Below, piece after piece: positions 35,474-44,129 of a DNA stretch of 64,000 nt. Under the pieces are notes generated by a model. The model was not told where the DNA came from and did not search any database. It saw only the letters and a program-made list of their open reading frames with translations. The position numbers and the translations under genes were made by a program. Location: positions 7,343,501-7,407,500 of the forward strand of contig NC_092578.1 in NCBI RefSeq assembly GCF_037975245.1, written 5' to 3'. The stretch is from Apostichopus japonicus. Taxonomy: Eukaryota > Echinodermata > Holothuroidea > Aspidochirotida > Stichopodidae. Each line of letters opens with the position of its first letter. Position 1 is the stretch's first letter.

Positions 35474-38400
35474 TACATATTACAACAGGGAAGTTAAACT
35501 GCATATGTGACAATCTTTTCACTATAGGGAGAGACTATCACTGTACACACAAGAGATCATAGTGTTTCTGGAATGCAGATTTGTCTTGAAATAATGTGTA
35601 TTTTACCCCAATTGCACTGAATTACCAAGTACAAAGGTCTAGAGCCACCCTACAGATAAAGTAAACAAGAAGTGGCATCTTGTACTGCTAGTTACGAGGC
35701 AGTACTACATAGTTAATAATTGACAGAAATACCAGCTTAATTTACATAGTACTGAATTCGTCTATGTACTGCCTACAGCTTTTCTAAACTTTTGTTACAC
35801 CGAGTTCCTTATCGAATACTTATACGCTTTATTCTGATTTCATTTAAAAGAGGACAACCCTGGGATCCCAATATGTAACTGCACCATTCTCTCTCCTGCT
35901 CCTTACCCTCATCCCCCACGCCCCCAGCCCATCTCACTGTCTCCAGAAATTGATCTTACAAAAATCTACAGTTGGTATCAAGAGGTTCTGTTTATTTATT
36001 TCAAGTCGCAGGGGCACTATGATCAAGTTTAAACTATTGGTTGAAAATCGAACTAGGGTGGGTTAAATTGAAATGCAAAAGACATGAATAATTTCCAAGG
36101 AAGAGGAAGAGATTAGCTTCTGGCTATCAATGGTTTCTTGATAGTACAGATTCACAAAGCAACGTTTGTTACGACTTACGGCATGTAGTGTTCAGTATGA
36201 AATTACATTCACAGTAACGTATGATATCTATAGCACAACAAAAGGCTTACTTTTAAAGATCTTCAGTAAATGAGCAACATCTAAAAGTTCTGCAGATTTG
36301 CTAAAAAAATTCTCAAAAATATTCCACAGTGGTACATTTTTTGCAGGTATTGACCCAACATGTCCATTTACTGCTAAGATATCCAGGAGGCATCTATAAA
36401 TTGGATAATTGTTTTTCCTAAACGATTTAAAAACGAAGATTGGAGAGCTTCCAATGATTTTTGAATATCGCATGATTTGGTAATAACAAAAATGTCACGA
36501 CCCAATCGCCCACTAAATGACCCAATAAGCTATCTGGCAACACCAGTTGGTAAATAAGATGAAGACAAATGACTCAAGAGTGTGAATGATACCCTCTGGT
36601 CAGTTTATAGTGGGTCAGGTTTTCTTGACTGATCAGGGAGATAAGTCACCCTACATTCTTATCAACTATACACTCGTACACACCATCGACAAACAATGAC
36701 CGGTGAGGTATTTGCCTACAATGGGAACACCCTTACTTGGAGATAAGGGAACTTTTAATAGCTGCTTAATTACATCAAGATCATCATCACCATCAACATT
36801 CTGCTTCCTTTAGTTAACGAGGGATCCATTCATGACCGGCCTCTCATACTGTTGTCCATCCCAAACCAACTGTGTGCAGTAAGGCTGCAGGGTTCACCAT
36901 TCAAAATTTTTAATCATTCTTTTATACTCCAAAATTAATAGTACACAAGGACAACATATTTACCTGTATATCATCTGTTTTGCATAAATAGTTTCCTGCT
37001 GAAAGTTGAAAAAACTCCCCACCTTTTAACATTTCAGACCATAAAGACCACGAATAGTAAATATAGGCCTATGTACAATGAATTTAACTTACTTGTGACT
37101 CTGTGCTTCTTGTTCAAACTGCTTACTCAAAGTCTTCCAGGCATTGAGAAATGTACTACAGAAAGAATTACATGATTTCATTGTTAATGGTACACATTTG
37201 GGAGGGAGGGGGTTGGGGGGGTAGAAGAACAATAGAAAGTAGAAGGACTGAGTGTATACTGAAATACATAGAACCAAGTACTTCAATATGAACTAATTAA
37301 TTTAAACCAAATTTCTCACTAATTTCAAACATTTCTATGTACTGTACAGTGCAATTCTGTGCAATTCCAGCAACTTTCCCATCCCCTCCCCCACCCCACC
37401 CCCTGTGTACCTTGGTTGTTGTTTCTCTTTCTAAGCAGAACTGCATTTATTCCATATCCTAATACACTAGAGGCTTACACAAATTAGATGTCTCATCAAG
37501 CATTGTACACAAAATCAATAACCATTATCAATCATTGAAAAATGTGTATGAAATGGTAATAATGTATCAATTCCACCTACAGGAAGTCTAATTGTAGCCA
37601 CGCCTAGCGATCAAGATGGATCGCTGGGCGTAACCACAAACAACATCACTGACTGACGTCAACCTCTTGATTGCAGAAGATGGGGTGACAAAGTACAGTC
37701 TGGAAATCGATTTCAAAAGGCAATAGTTCTGAAATATACAGTAGACATTTTATCACTCGATTTCACCCAGTTTACTCGTATTTTGTATCTATGGATGATA
37801 CAATACCCTCCATACCCCACTCACAAGTTCTAAATTGAAACTAGACTAGATAGATTTATATTTAGTCACGAAAGGGTTTTGTTAAAAGTTGAAATTTTTC
37901 TTTGGAATTGTGTCATATATTTCTTAAGGTTATAAATATCTGTTCTATTCTGTTGTTACACAACTAAATGTCTGATCCTTAACGACCTGTCATTTTGTAA
38001 ATAGATTTAAGGGAATCTGTAGTACAGTCATTAGATAATCAGTAATTTGATTTTTTTTTTTTTAAACGGATTTGGTAAAATACTGATTATGAACAACCAG
38101 CTATTCGGAGGAAACTACATAGTGCTTCAGTCTGTTAACTTTCCCTCCTTGGCAGCCCTTTGAGTTGGAATTATACACTGAGAAGGTACAGGCTCAGAAA
38201 CAGAAGTGACAGTAATGTCATCCAGTTATTTATCTTTGAAATTTACCATTGATGTGTATTAAAATGACCTTCTAAGTTTGGAGTAGGATTCTGAGTGTTA
38301 TTAGGTCAGTGTTATTAGGTCAGTGTACACTGCATTACCAGAACTTTTTGAGGCAAAGCCATCAGCTCAATGTAAACCATTCCTGTGCAATTAGTCAGTC

Positions 38401-40993
38401 ACTGACAATAGGCACAGCCCTCTTACCATTGGCAACCTCTCTTTTCACTGAAAGAGACATTTAACTCCCGATTCCAACAGATAACAGTATAATGTTCAAA
38501 TGCGCAAATTGTCCAAAATCAAAGTAGATCTCAAAGACAATGCTGTCCCAAATCCCCAAATCTACCCCCTTGAGGTATGCAGCAGAAATTTTACTGTTGA
38601 GGTTCATAGAAAACCCTTTTTTATTTTGCTGGACAATCAGCTATAGTTTCTGTATCTCCTGGCAGGAATTCCATCCTGGGCAACATACAAAACCTTGGAA
38701 ATATTTGTAACTTTTGGATCTGATATAATCACTTATAGGAAGAAGCTAGGACAAAATATTCATGAAACTTCATAAATCAGAGAGAGAGATTCTTACCCTC
38801 CTGTCGTCGGATTTATCTTGTTTGCTCGGACGGAGAGCTTTGAGAGGGCCTTCTGATAACTTAATTCTAAGTCTGACCTACAAGAAAGATAAAACAATTG
38901 AGACAAAGTTGAGAATTCTCACAGTACACTTTCATACAACTTAAACAGTCCAGAAATTATATGGTTTGCATTTAACTTACTTCTACCATGTACACAAGGT
39001 TCTAGAAGACTGCAAAATATCTGAATATATTTGCATATTAAACAGCTTGGTCACATCAGTTATTTACACAAATTTAAGAATTAAATGTAAGTTTACACGT
39101 GACAGGTGATCCTTCATCTACATTTTTAGCCCCACTGGGGCTAAAGCCGTCCTACTCTGTTTCACCCTCTCGGTGACCTTTTACCCCTCATCATTGATCA
39201 TTAAAATATTTACACTTTTTATAATGAACATTAATCATGATATTAATCCACTTTCCCATATATTTGACATTAAACACGTGTTTACGACTTTTCACTCAAT
39301 TTCTCTGAACACCACAAAACTAGCTCTCCCTGTAACTGTTAAAAGGTAACATGCTATAGTACAACAACATGATAATACAGAGCACTGCATTTACACTTTT
39401 CAGTGTATACAGTAAGAAGCAAATATACAGTACATCAAATAATGCAACCAAACAAATTGTAGATTGGAAAACTTGTAAGATGTTGTGCTACTGCATTCTA
39501 CTGCACTGGAAAACATTTAAATGCAGTCTGAAATTACTTCAAAACAAAATAGTACAAACAAAGTCCCTTTTTACATTCCATGAACGCTATCCTCAATTAT
39601 TAATTTTTTTCAGTGATGATTCGTAGCCATCCAATTAGATCGTTAGTTATTTCTGCAGATTTCAGCCCTTTGCCAAAGAATAAGAAAGCTTTATGGCCCA
39701 AACAATAGCTCAAACATAGGATTGTAAATGCTCCACATTCATCCTTTGATTTTGACTATTCTTTTTTTCGACATATTTTTCTATAATCATAATAATAATT
39801 GAAATAAACAGTAGTTATTTTACAAAGCTTAAGCGACCACAAATGTGGGAGAAACCCGCTAGGGCTTATGGATTACAACTTACACGTAATATTTCTCGAT
39901 ACATGCATATGTGGCACTTTTATATAATAGAACGCACAATGAGACCCTAAATAAGTCAAGAATCCAAATACTTCAATTTAGAAGTTATTTGAAGATATAT
40001 ATATACTGTAGAACCACAGAAATGTTTGCAAGTTTGGACAAAAACATAAACTCCATGATATTACAATAGTGTACAGTAGCAGAAATTGAACTGATATCGA
40101 TGCTCTTTGAAATTAGACAAGATTAACACAGATATTACCTTTCTTGTAGAACGGCAACCATTTCTTTGCATATGTCTGCATTTTGTTTGGTGTACTTCAG
40201 CAGTTCATCAAAGGTAGGTTTATCCTGGAGACAAAAATGAATTTTTTAATGATAGATTGCTTTGAAAACGGAATGATTTACACATTCTTCAATAAAGATT
40301 ATTTAGATAGCAACAGCACTTACAAAAATGTCAGCCAACCTACAACAACAAAATGCTGCAAAAATATTCGACAAATTTCAAATACATACTGATGCATATA
40401 TGTAATAAAATGAATTTAAGAATTTATGGAATGCGCCTACCAAATGCACATAGTTCACCTACTTAACAACAAAATTACTGAAATCTATTCCATCAAAATG
40501 AAGACAAATTTTCCTGTTCAATGCAATTTAATTTTTCACGATTCTAGTCCTAATCTTAGGCTCTAGGAATAAAAGCTTAAGCTAGCTACCACAGCCGTGC
40601 TCCAAAGGCTTCCACTGAAAATATTCATCATGTACAAGAAAATGGAACTCCACCAGAGGAATGCAAGTTCAAAATCACCAAACAGCAGTAAAAAGGTACT
40701 TAGGCCTAGTATGCATTTATCATGGTACCCATAGTGCAGCAGTCAATATAACTGATCTGCATTAGCGATACGGTTTTATATCAAATAATGAAAAAGAGTC
40801 TCAAGTCATGTTATTTGAAAAATGTTCAGGCAAAAATCTAGAACTTTCATCCCAATGGCCTTACACTTCCTAGGCCAAGAATAATGCAAATTTTCAGTTG
40901 TAAGCTCTTGCCTTGGGTCTTGAAGATGAATGCATCATACTTATATTCAAATTTAAAATCACTTACTATATAAGCAGTTGAGCTGGACGTCAT
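12690..40993 (-). CDS. NOSTRIN-like F-BAR and SH3 adaptor protein (15 coding exons, 543 aa)
   Basis: The spliced product has an F-BAR module (about residues 10-285; FDELLKYTKQNADICKEM, VLQER-SDLELSYQKALSKL, FLNAWKTLSKQFEQEA). An HR1/REM-like helix follows (286-321), then a linker whose LWNASRYRLVCALATVNSKP resembles the human NOSTRIN linker. After that come a unique segment, an Ala/Pro-rich stretch, an acidic patch (DEDGDDWDDEPD) and a C-terminal SH3 (486-540; ALYDF, DGWWNG, FPESYV). F-BAR proteins bend membranes, and NOSTRIN links endocytic membrane to dynamin, N-WASP and, in mammals, eNOS. Coding joins, from the 5' end: 40993-40967, 40224-40139, 38877-38797, 37155-37093, 31575-31494, 26346-26284, 22444-22334, 21754-21530, 19905-19789, 18829-18721, 17659-17598, 16370-16242, 15234-15093, 14010-13789, 12802-12690. 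All junctions are GT-AG and phases agree throughout. Vertebrate NOSTRIN is about 506 aa. Untranslated exons and the promoter were not located. Confidence 0.85.
13020..13780. repeat. Intron 14 simple repeats: C-run, A-rich and (AAAAC)n tract
   Basis: A C-run at about 13029-13045 lies in a block repeated imperfectly at about 13080 (CATTCACGGGCGTTCCC). AAATA-rich sequence spans 13615-13685, followed by about 12 perfect AAAAC units to 13745. No coding. Confidence 0.8.
13789..14010 (-). CDS. NOSTRIN-like coding exon 14 (residues 433-507)
   Basis: An Ala/Pro-rich linker (PAAAAVAAAAPPAPAPPPAA), an acidic patch with NTPFDEDGDDWDDEPDSG, then the first half of SH3 (KYVALYDFEPAGEGELALKA). The acceptor is TTTTCAG and the donor GTTAGG, a weak donor for this gene. 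Confidence 0.9.
14078..14543. mobile_element. Short inverted-repeat transposon (MITE) in intron 13
   Basis: The ends read CAGAGATGCCAGCC and, in reverse complement, CAGAGATGCCAACC, with the six bases AATAGA directly outside each end (14072-14077 and 14544-14549). The interior is AT-rich with no coding capacity. CAG...CTG ends suggest hAT, whose target duplication is normally 8 bp; only 6 are visible here. Confidence 0.6.
15093..15234 (-). CDS. NOSTRIN-like coding exon 13 (residues 386-433)
   Basis: It encodes GGVKSFLNIPRDQKGQ, then TLTVSTTSASGMTVDLSVEN, a short segment with alternating hydrophobic residues that looks like two or three beta strands. I do not recognise it in vertebrate NOSTRIN. 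The acceptor is TTTCAG and the donor GTAAGC; it ends in phase 1. Confidence 0.8.
15755..16025. repeat. CCTATCTATATAT minisatellite
   Basis: Irregular tandem CCTA(TC)TATATAT units. They include two inverted segments (TAAGATAAAAGATATAT then ATCTTATCC) that can fold back on themselves. It lies within intron 12 of the NOSTRIN-like gene and is not coding. Confidence 0.85.
16242..16370 (-). CDS. NOSTRIN-like coding exon 12 (residues 343-385)
   Basis: Its 43 codons include LWNASRYRLVCALATVNSKP then KPSNP. As I recall the human protein, NOSTRIN has a similar L-x-x-A-x-x-Y-x-L ... Q-x-P-Q-P-S-H-P block, and this is the main evidence for NOSTRIN over other F-BAR/SH3 families. The acceptor is TTGGCAG and the donor GTAAGT. 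Confidence 0.85.
17598..17659 (-). CDS. NOSTRIN-like coding exon 11 (residues 322-342)
   Basis: It encodes SGGKSVDKLPPNYSYLETIQ, a linker. The acceptor is TACTCAG and the donor GTAAGA. It starts with the two bases completing the Ser codon begun in exon 10 and ends in phase 0. Confidence 0.82.
18721..18829 (-). CDS. NOSTRIN-like coding exon 10, HR1/REM-like helix (residues 286-322)
   Basis: It encodes EDDMNISLSQRHRQYHLQRK then LEMLDNVVNNVQKEQK, a charged helix matching the HR1-type coiled coil that follows F-BAR in NOSTRIN. It was found from phase logic: exons 9 and 11 do not join directly, and this exon supplies the missing phase-1 end. The acceptor is TTTCAG and the donor GTAGGT. Confidence 0.82.
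19789..19905 (-). CDS. NOSTRIN-like coding exon 9 (residues 247-285)
   Basis: Its 39 codons (NYDAMKNGFASV ... PEEQVLYDCF) close the F-BAR domain. Phase 0 on both sides, acceptor GCTGCAG and donor GTAAGT. It corresponds to the region before the HR1 segment in NOSTRIN and CIP4-type proteins. Confidence 0.9.
20170..21290. repeat. 24-bp minisatellite (GCTATAAGGTCATTTCAGGTATTA) in intron 8
   Basis: About 45 tandem copies with point variants (GGTAATTTC, AATATCGTCATTCC). A higher-order block near 20740-20990 is repeated near 21025-21240. The 8-codon period leaves frames open with a repeated SYKVISGI-type translation on the plus strand, but this is antisense to an intron with no coding sign. Each typical unit carries AGGTCA. 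Confidence 0.92.
21530..21754 (-). CDS. NOSTRIN-like coding exon 8 (residues 172-246)
   Basis: The largest exon: 75 codons, phase 0 on both sides, acceptor TTCCGCAG and donor GTAAGT. It holds most of the last long F-BAR helix (TSEAINKADREYFKAVKTAE, TRFQRIITMNHTAFALQNSE, ending IIPLIRG). Confidence 0.92.
22334..22444 (-). CDS. NOSTRIN-like coding exon 7 (residues 135-171)
   Basis: It encodes AQKNLLSKTKEFEST ... LSQKERSK in 37 codons, phase 0 on both sides, donor GTGAGT. Its acceptor (TTTCACAACAG) is unusual because a TTAA-flanked transposon ends at 22465, so everything more than 20 bases upstream of the exon is transposon sequence. Confidence 0.88.
22908..23165 (+). pseudogene. Decayed THAP zinc-finger coding fragment
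   Basis: The plus strand encodes a C2CH THAP pattern: CVVGGC-N, then SFFQFSK, then after a frame break KLWIRFVRRTRKDF and VCSAHFTEDHS. The C-x4-C, the Trp and the C-x2-H-F are all recognisable, but TAG and TGA codons follow SKRKM and a small frameshift is needed before KLW. It belongs to the surrounding transposon, or was captured by it. Confidence 0.7.
24560..24855 (+). pseudogene. Possible exon remnants with an EPYQFEP motif inside the TTAA element
   Basis: An acidic frame MSDLEPNAVTEVQSDSSSSP is followed in another phase by DDPANIEPNIEGG and EPYQFEPVKRAEIEA, then a GTAAG. EPYxFEP near an acidic N-terminus recalls invertebrate proteins with the P2X7-type cytoplasmic zinc domain, which often occur with THAP domains in mobile elements. 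The cysteine-rich domain itself was not found, so this stays tentative. Confidence 0.35.
25177..25338 (-). pseudogene. Second THAP-like fragment on the opposite strand
   Basis: It starts MPVRCVFWGCTN with C-x4-C, continues ISLHRWPKDEKN and MTKLVHKTSADS, then runs into a stop without the C-x2-H-F half. The N-terminal half matches the THAP layout (C-x4-C-x-N, then an aromatic-P-K-D). It is in the opposite orientation to the fragment near the left end. Confidence 0.6.
25963..26145. repeat. Inverted repeat, 31-bp arms and 121-bp loop, in intron 6
   Basis: The arms 25963-25993 and 26115-26145 are reverse complements at 29 of 31 positions (outer part AGGTGAGAATTAGTTG, inner part CTAGTGGAACAC). The right arm runs into a TA microsatellite. 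It could be a small MITE or a hairpin; no target duplication was clear. Confidence 0.75.
26145..26200. repeat. TA microsatellite
   Basis: An almost pure TA run of about 50 bases directly abuts the right arm of the inverted repeat, about 85 bases from NOSTRIN-like exon 6. Confidence 0.95.
26284..26346 (-). CDS. NOSTRIN-like coding exon 6 (residues 114-134)
   Basis: Exactly 21 codons (ADAPVDKAIKAVTDRKNDVF plus K), phase 0 on both sides. The acceptor is GTAG and the donor GTAAAG. The lysine-rich amphipathic pattern fits the concave membrane-binding face of the F-BAR dimer. Confidence 0.85.
27052..27515. repeat. Interrupted repeat of about 41 bp (TGATGAAATGAGAGGGCCAC)
   Basis: Copies begin at about 27053, 27350, 27394, 27434 and 27476, each about 41 bases and ending GACTTTGTTGGTTTTATTT. 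About 250 bases of unrelated sequence separate the first copy from the other four, so an array was split by an insertion or the first copy is dispersed. Confidence 0.7.
27925..28310 (+). repeat. Dispersed repeat family, copy 1
   Basis: It shares ATCTTCGTGAAG-ACAAC, GGGAGATAT, GATGTCATAGT-CCACTA and CTCGATGATGTCATATTTAG with 45100-45445, in the same order and orientation. This copy has an internal duplication of about 60 bases (CTCTTAATTTT-GC-TGGTATAG twice, 28130-28205). No coding; the family is unidentified. Confidence 0.7.
28311..31493. other. NOSTRIN-like intron 5, mostly unique sequence
   Basis: No exon, RNA or element boundary recognised. A segment of about 53 bases is duplicated in tandem near 29467-29565 (GAGGGTTTTCTC-CCTTCTTGAGCTGGGG), and CA/ACATGTA-rich sequence lies at 29690-29940. 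Confidence 0.5.
31494..31575 (-). CDS. NOSTRIN-like coding exon 5 (residues 86-113)
   Basis: It encodes TISIAIVNDAIKPMKKLMEQ then RAKERKS, the F-BAR segment ending in the I-x-P-L/M-x-x-L motif. The acceptor is CTTTCAG and the donor GTGAGT. Introns of about 5 kb lie on both sides. Confidence 0.85.
31808..32112. repeat. Imperfect tandem repeat (CAAACCTAACCATA ... TACAAAAC)
   Basis: About three degenerate units of 85-95 bases containing ACCTAACCATAGCCTTACC, TTAGACCATACAAACCTAACC and GTACAAAACAAA. Non-coding, in intron 4. Confidence 0.7.
32113..33755. other. NOSTRIN-like intron 4, unique AT-rich sequence
   Basis: Nothing recognisable beyond a short direct repeat GTCTTTTAG at about 32297-32328. 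Confidence 0.5.
33756..34306. mobile_element. Non-autonomous inverted-repeat element (MITE), about 550 bp, in intron 4
   Basis: The left end GGGTGTTTTTACACTAGATC and the reverse complement of the right end GGGTGCTTTTACAGTAGATC match with three differences, and similarity continues into GGATCAGAT. The interior has many GATC-containing palindromes (GGATCAGATCCGGATCTGA) and no ORF. The target duplication is not clear, so the superfamily is not assigned. Confidence 0.7.
34307..35282. other. NOSTRIN-like intron 4, unique sequence
   Basis: No feature recognised apart from a short ATAT run near 35092. Confidence 0.5.
35283..35400 (+). mobile_element. tRNA-headed SINE fragment followed by a TA tail
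   Basis: An A box (TAGCCTAGTTGG) and a B box (GGTTCGAATCCC, about 35335-35346) have tRNA spacing and resemble an Asp/Gly-type tRNA gene. The acceptor stem does not pair cleanly and a short unrelated body leads into a long TA repeat. A true tRNA gene is less likely than a SINE. Confidence 0.65.
35401..35472. repeat. TA/CATATA microsatellite
   Basis: TATATA runs with two interspersed ACATATATA units. It forms the 3' tail of the SINE fragment. Confidence 0.9.
35473..37092. other. NOSTRIN-like intron 4, unique sequence
   Basis: No exon or mobile-element end recognised. Phases of exons 4 and 5 join without needing another exon here. Confidence 0.5.
37093..37155 (-). CDS. NOSTRIN-like coding exon 4 (residues 65-86)
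   Basis: It encodes TFLNAWKTLSKQFEQEAQSH, matching the F-BAR pattern of an aromatic, W-x-x-L, then acidic-Ala-x-x-H. The acceptor is CTGTAG and the donor GTAAGT. The Lys after His is completed by exon 5. Confidence 0.9.
37156..38796. other. NOSTRIN-like intron 3
   Basis: Unique sequence. A short stem (ACGCCTAGCGATC at 37600-37612 against 37619-37631, one mismatch, 6-base loop) and a 15-bp direct repeat GTGTTATTAGGTCA at about 38296-38325 are the only structures seen. Confidence 0.5.
38797..38877 (-). CDS. NOSTRIN-like coding exon 3 (residues 38-65)
   Basis: It encodes SDLELSYQKALSKLSVRAN, the conserved E-x-x-Y-x-K-x-L-x-K-L F-BAR signature. The acceptor is TTGTAG and the donor GTAAGA. It enters with one base and leaves in phase 2, in register with both neighbours. 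Confidence 0.9.
38878..40138. other. NOSTRIN-like intron 2
   Basis: Unique AT-rich sequence with one perfect short palindrome TTTAGCCCCA-C-TGGGGCTAAA at 39125-39145. No coding similarity. Confidence 0.5.
40139..40224 (-). CDS. NOSTRIN-like coding exon 2 (residues 10-38)
   Basis: The acceptor CTCCAG precedes GAT and the donor is GTAATA. It encodes the first F-BAR helix (PTFDELLKYTKQNADICKEM, then VAVLQE). It ends in phase 2; its AG plus G from exon 3 makes Arg in the ER-x-x-LE motif typical of F-BAR proteins. Confidence 0.9.
40967..40993 (-). CDS. NOSTRIN-like coding exon 1 (start codon, residues 1-9)
   Basis: ATG at 40993-40991 encodes MTSSSTAYI, then a GTAAGT donor. It is tiny, as is common for a first coding exon that begins in a leader. 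The start was chosen because the phase-0 donor joins exactly to the F-BAR exon at 40224 and no upstream in-frame similarity is visible. Confidence 0.75.
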
Positions 40994-41800
40994 CTTGAAA
41001 CTTCTTCTCAGAGTCAGGCTCTCCTTGAAAATGGGACTTCAAAATCAAATCTTGGTATAGTCAGGCAATGTTGATATTTACTACAATACTACGTTGATTA
41101 GCACATGTGAAAAATCCTATTACACCATGGGTATCATCTGTGGATCTAAAATACGAGCACATGCAAATGTTAGGAAGCATAGATTTCTTCTCACTGATGT
41201 ATAGGCCTAGGCCTCTATTCTACATTAACAATACCAAACCTACACAAGTTCGTTATATCAGTAATTAGATAGGAGTTACAATCCACATTCACAAATATTG
41301 ATTGCCAGGCCTCGGCTTATGCAAATAACGTTATTCTACACCAAAACAACGAAACTAACGCCTGTAATAATTAGTCACTTTACCTTTACATGTTTTAATT
41401 TAACGTGTAGGATCCCTTAACGTGCTGGACTATACATAGTTAATTTTTGAAGGAACTTTGGAGTGACACCTTGGACTTCGGACACTTTATCAGTAACTTT
41501 GTTAAACAGAAAAAAAAGTTTGAACTTCCACGACAAATGCTGACTACAATTGTACTGTTTAGATTTGCTAGGGTAACTGTCATACTTATGGAGCGCCAAA
41601 TGTGAACTGCGTGTTCATCGAACGCGTTGGTCTATTTGGTCGCAGGTTTTCTACTATTACTATACTCAGAGAAGGTGGATAGGAACAACACGAAAGTTAG
41701 TTTAACGGTATTTTACCAATTAAATGACATTAGCGTTTTCAAAGACATTGTATAAAATATATCTAACGTGAAAATGGACAAAGTTTTGACCATTTTATGT
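40994..41800. promoter_or_regulatory. Probable leader/upstream region of the NOSTRIN-like gene
   Basis: The 50 or so bases before the ATG (minus strand) have no in-frame extension with similarity and are taken as leader. No TATA box, initiator or CpG-rich promoter could be picked with confidence, and an untranslated first exon further upstream is possible. Confidence 0.3.
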
Positions 41801-41802
41801 AT

Positions 41803-42030
41803 GAATGTATTTTAGATCCTCCTGCAAGCAGGAACTCGCGAAGAAGCCTCATTGGCTTATCAAAGCCGCAAGCTGACCGAAGTCAATCTCTTACATTCAT
41901 ATTTAAAGGCCATGATTATGGATTGTCAATTGTCAACAACTCTGTAACTGGACGACATACATTAATCGTGTAGTGACTCTAACCGGGGACCTTATGATTG
42001 GAAGGCACCGGCGTTAACCACTGCCAACAC
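41803..42030 (-). mobile_element. SINE copy A (tRNA-derived)
   Basis: The minus strand reads TGGCAGTGGTTAACGCC (A-box-like), GGTTAGAGTCAC (degenerate B box), GTATGTCGTCCAGTTA and a 3' part CTTCTTCGCGAGTTCCTGC ending TTGCAGGAGGATC. The same order recurs in inverse orientation at 61778-61995, which confirms a repeat family. The B box here has lost GTTC. Confidence 0.75.
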
Positions 42031-43761
42031 TCCTATAAATTGGGAGAACACTTTTATACATTGGGAGAACAGCTAAAAGAATGATTTTATTCAGAGTTTT
42101 CAAATACAATAACTGCGGCTAACACGATGAGTATGTCGTAATCACTCAAATAGGCATTAGAAGTCATGAAAATAGCTGTAACTGCCATCAAACTCCATGA
42201 ATGATATACCATTTTACAAGTGTTTTCTTAGTTTTAGTTTTAGTTTAATATATGAATAAACATTAGCTAATTATGCACACTGATGATGTAAAGGGGGAGT
42301 GACTGCCTAACTTCTGTTATGTTACTCCTTTGTTTTTACAACCTTCGTTTCAAGGACACTGAACACGTACATTTTTGTGGCATCAGGCGATTTTTGGAAA
42401 TATTTTATTGTCTTATTCGGAAAGGGGACTGTGAAATATTTTCGCATGGTCACTATAGCTAAATATTTTGCATGCACATGTCTAGTCAATGTACCTCAAT
42501 TTTATGGTTTATGTTTGTAAACTTAATTAATGACAGTTTACTGACTTCACCGACTTAATTGCCAAAATGTGTGCCCGTTAAAAAAACGTTGTTTGTTTAT
42601 TAACCTTGATGATAATAAAAAAAAACTCAAGTTTTATTTTAGCTTCTTGGGAGGTATTCAAGGTCTCCCATCTTTCACAGTCCGTGAAAATTATAGTCTG
42701 GAATTGTGTGGTTGACTTTGTTTTACTTTAGTTTGCTTATACCGCTTAAAAAATGCCAACATGCCCTAGGAAAACATAGAAAGCCGCATCGAACAGTCGT
42801 AAGACTGCTCTGGCCCCAGCTTGAACTACATTTAGGGGATCATGGGATGTGTATAATTGGCTGGCCCACGGTAAAAACAAAGGGAATTGATATTCCAAAG
42901 AAAAAATGTAAAAATAACTAATGATATTTTGCTTTACATTCTTATATTAGATCAATCGATTGTGTTTCATGTGTCGTATTGTATATGCTGCATTCTCGCT
43001 GTCCTCACTGAAAATGTCAGTTTTACACTAAATTATGTCACACTTCTTGCAGTATTTGGGGAATATATAAGCATGGAAAACATTGTAATCTGTCTTGTGC
43101 AGAAATATGAACAAACGTTGGCTCCGTTTGTTGAGCTTGTTTCGCGGATAAATCGGAATAATCACTCGTACTGCAGTGTTATATCATTTGCCAAAGAAAA
43201 GCCTATATATGCTACCGGATGCAAGGTGTTATACCAACACATGGCAAAGATGTTAGTGGTACTTAAAGTTATATAACGAAGTCTGAAATTCAATAAACAA
43301 AAACATATGGCTCGGAGCAAATAAAAGAGAGATAAAAAACATGGTCTATATAACCCCATCTTGCATCCGATGGTGAGTTTATCACTTTATTCGAAACAGT
43401 ATATGACGCACTAGAATTTGTGACGTCATATATGAAGGAGTACAATCAAACACCAAGCCGAGTCCTCGCGCTTTCCCGTCACCCAACTGACTTATTTCTT
43501 ATTTTTTTTTATTTTAAAGATAAGCAAAAGTAACTATATGGTCCATGTTTATGGTATCAGATATTATCTCGCGATAACTCCAGTTTTCAAGAGTGGAATG
43601 AGCAATGAAGCTGGGAATTGGATCAAGGAAAGCCCTGCTTTGCAAAGTTATCATTTGTGCTTTAAAGATTTTAAGCAATGGTCCCAAATTTTAACAGGCT
43701 AAAAATTGCTATAGAAGTTTGCAAAAGTACTTTCCTGTAGAGTCTCTGAGCTTCCAAAATA
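42031..43761. other. No recognised gene
   Basis: Intergenic-looking sequence. Open frames of about 70 and 129 codons (42706-42921, 42887-43276) lack motifs, good start context and codon bias, and I do not call them genes. A second copy of AACACTTTTATACATTGGGAG next to ATAAATTGGGAGAACAC at 42035-42070 is a small local duplication. Confidence 0.5.
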
Positions 43762-43769
43762 GTCCAAAC

Positions 43770-44121
43770 CATAGGCGTAGGAGCCCAATTTGATCGGGGG
43801 GGGGGGGGGAGGCTGTAACGACTTGCCCGAAAAATATAACCACAATTTTTCGGGCGTGTTCAACGTCGTTATGTACATAGCATATAGGATTGCATCGGTT
43901 ATTGCATCGCATGCCAGTCACATACATTCATTTGTCGTTTTATTACCCTTCCATATTTGGTTATTATTTTTGGGCAAATCGTTACAACAATAATGATAAT
44001 AATAATATAAGTTTAACCATTGAAAAACACATTGCAATTTATATTTCTTTCAGTAGGTGCCCGAAAAAAATATTTGGTTGGTGGCTGCAGCGCCCCCAGC
44101 TCCCCGCCTCCTACGCCTATG
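43770..44121. mobile_element. hAT-like MITE, 352 bp, with 8-bp target duplication
   Basis: The ends read CATAGGCGTAGGAGCC and, in reverse complement, CATAGGCGTAGGAGGC. GTCCAAAC (43762-43769) and GTCCTAAC (44122-44129) flank it as an 8-bp duplication with one change. A G-run of about 14 bases follows the left end. There is no coding capacity. Confidence 0.8.
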
Positions 44122-44129
44122 GTCCTAAC

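Noticed and set aside
42887-43276. 129-codon ORF as a host gene
   Set aside because: No recognisable domain, low-complexity hydrophobic composition and no splice or poly(A) context. Chance ORF in AT-rich DNA.
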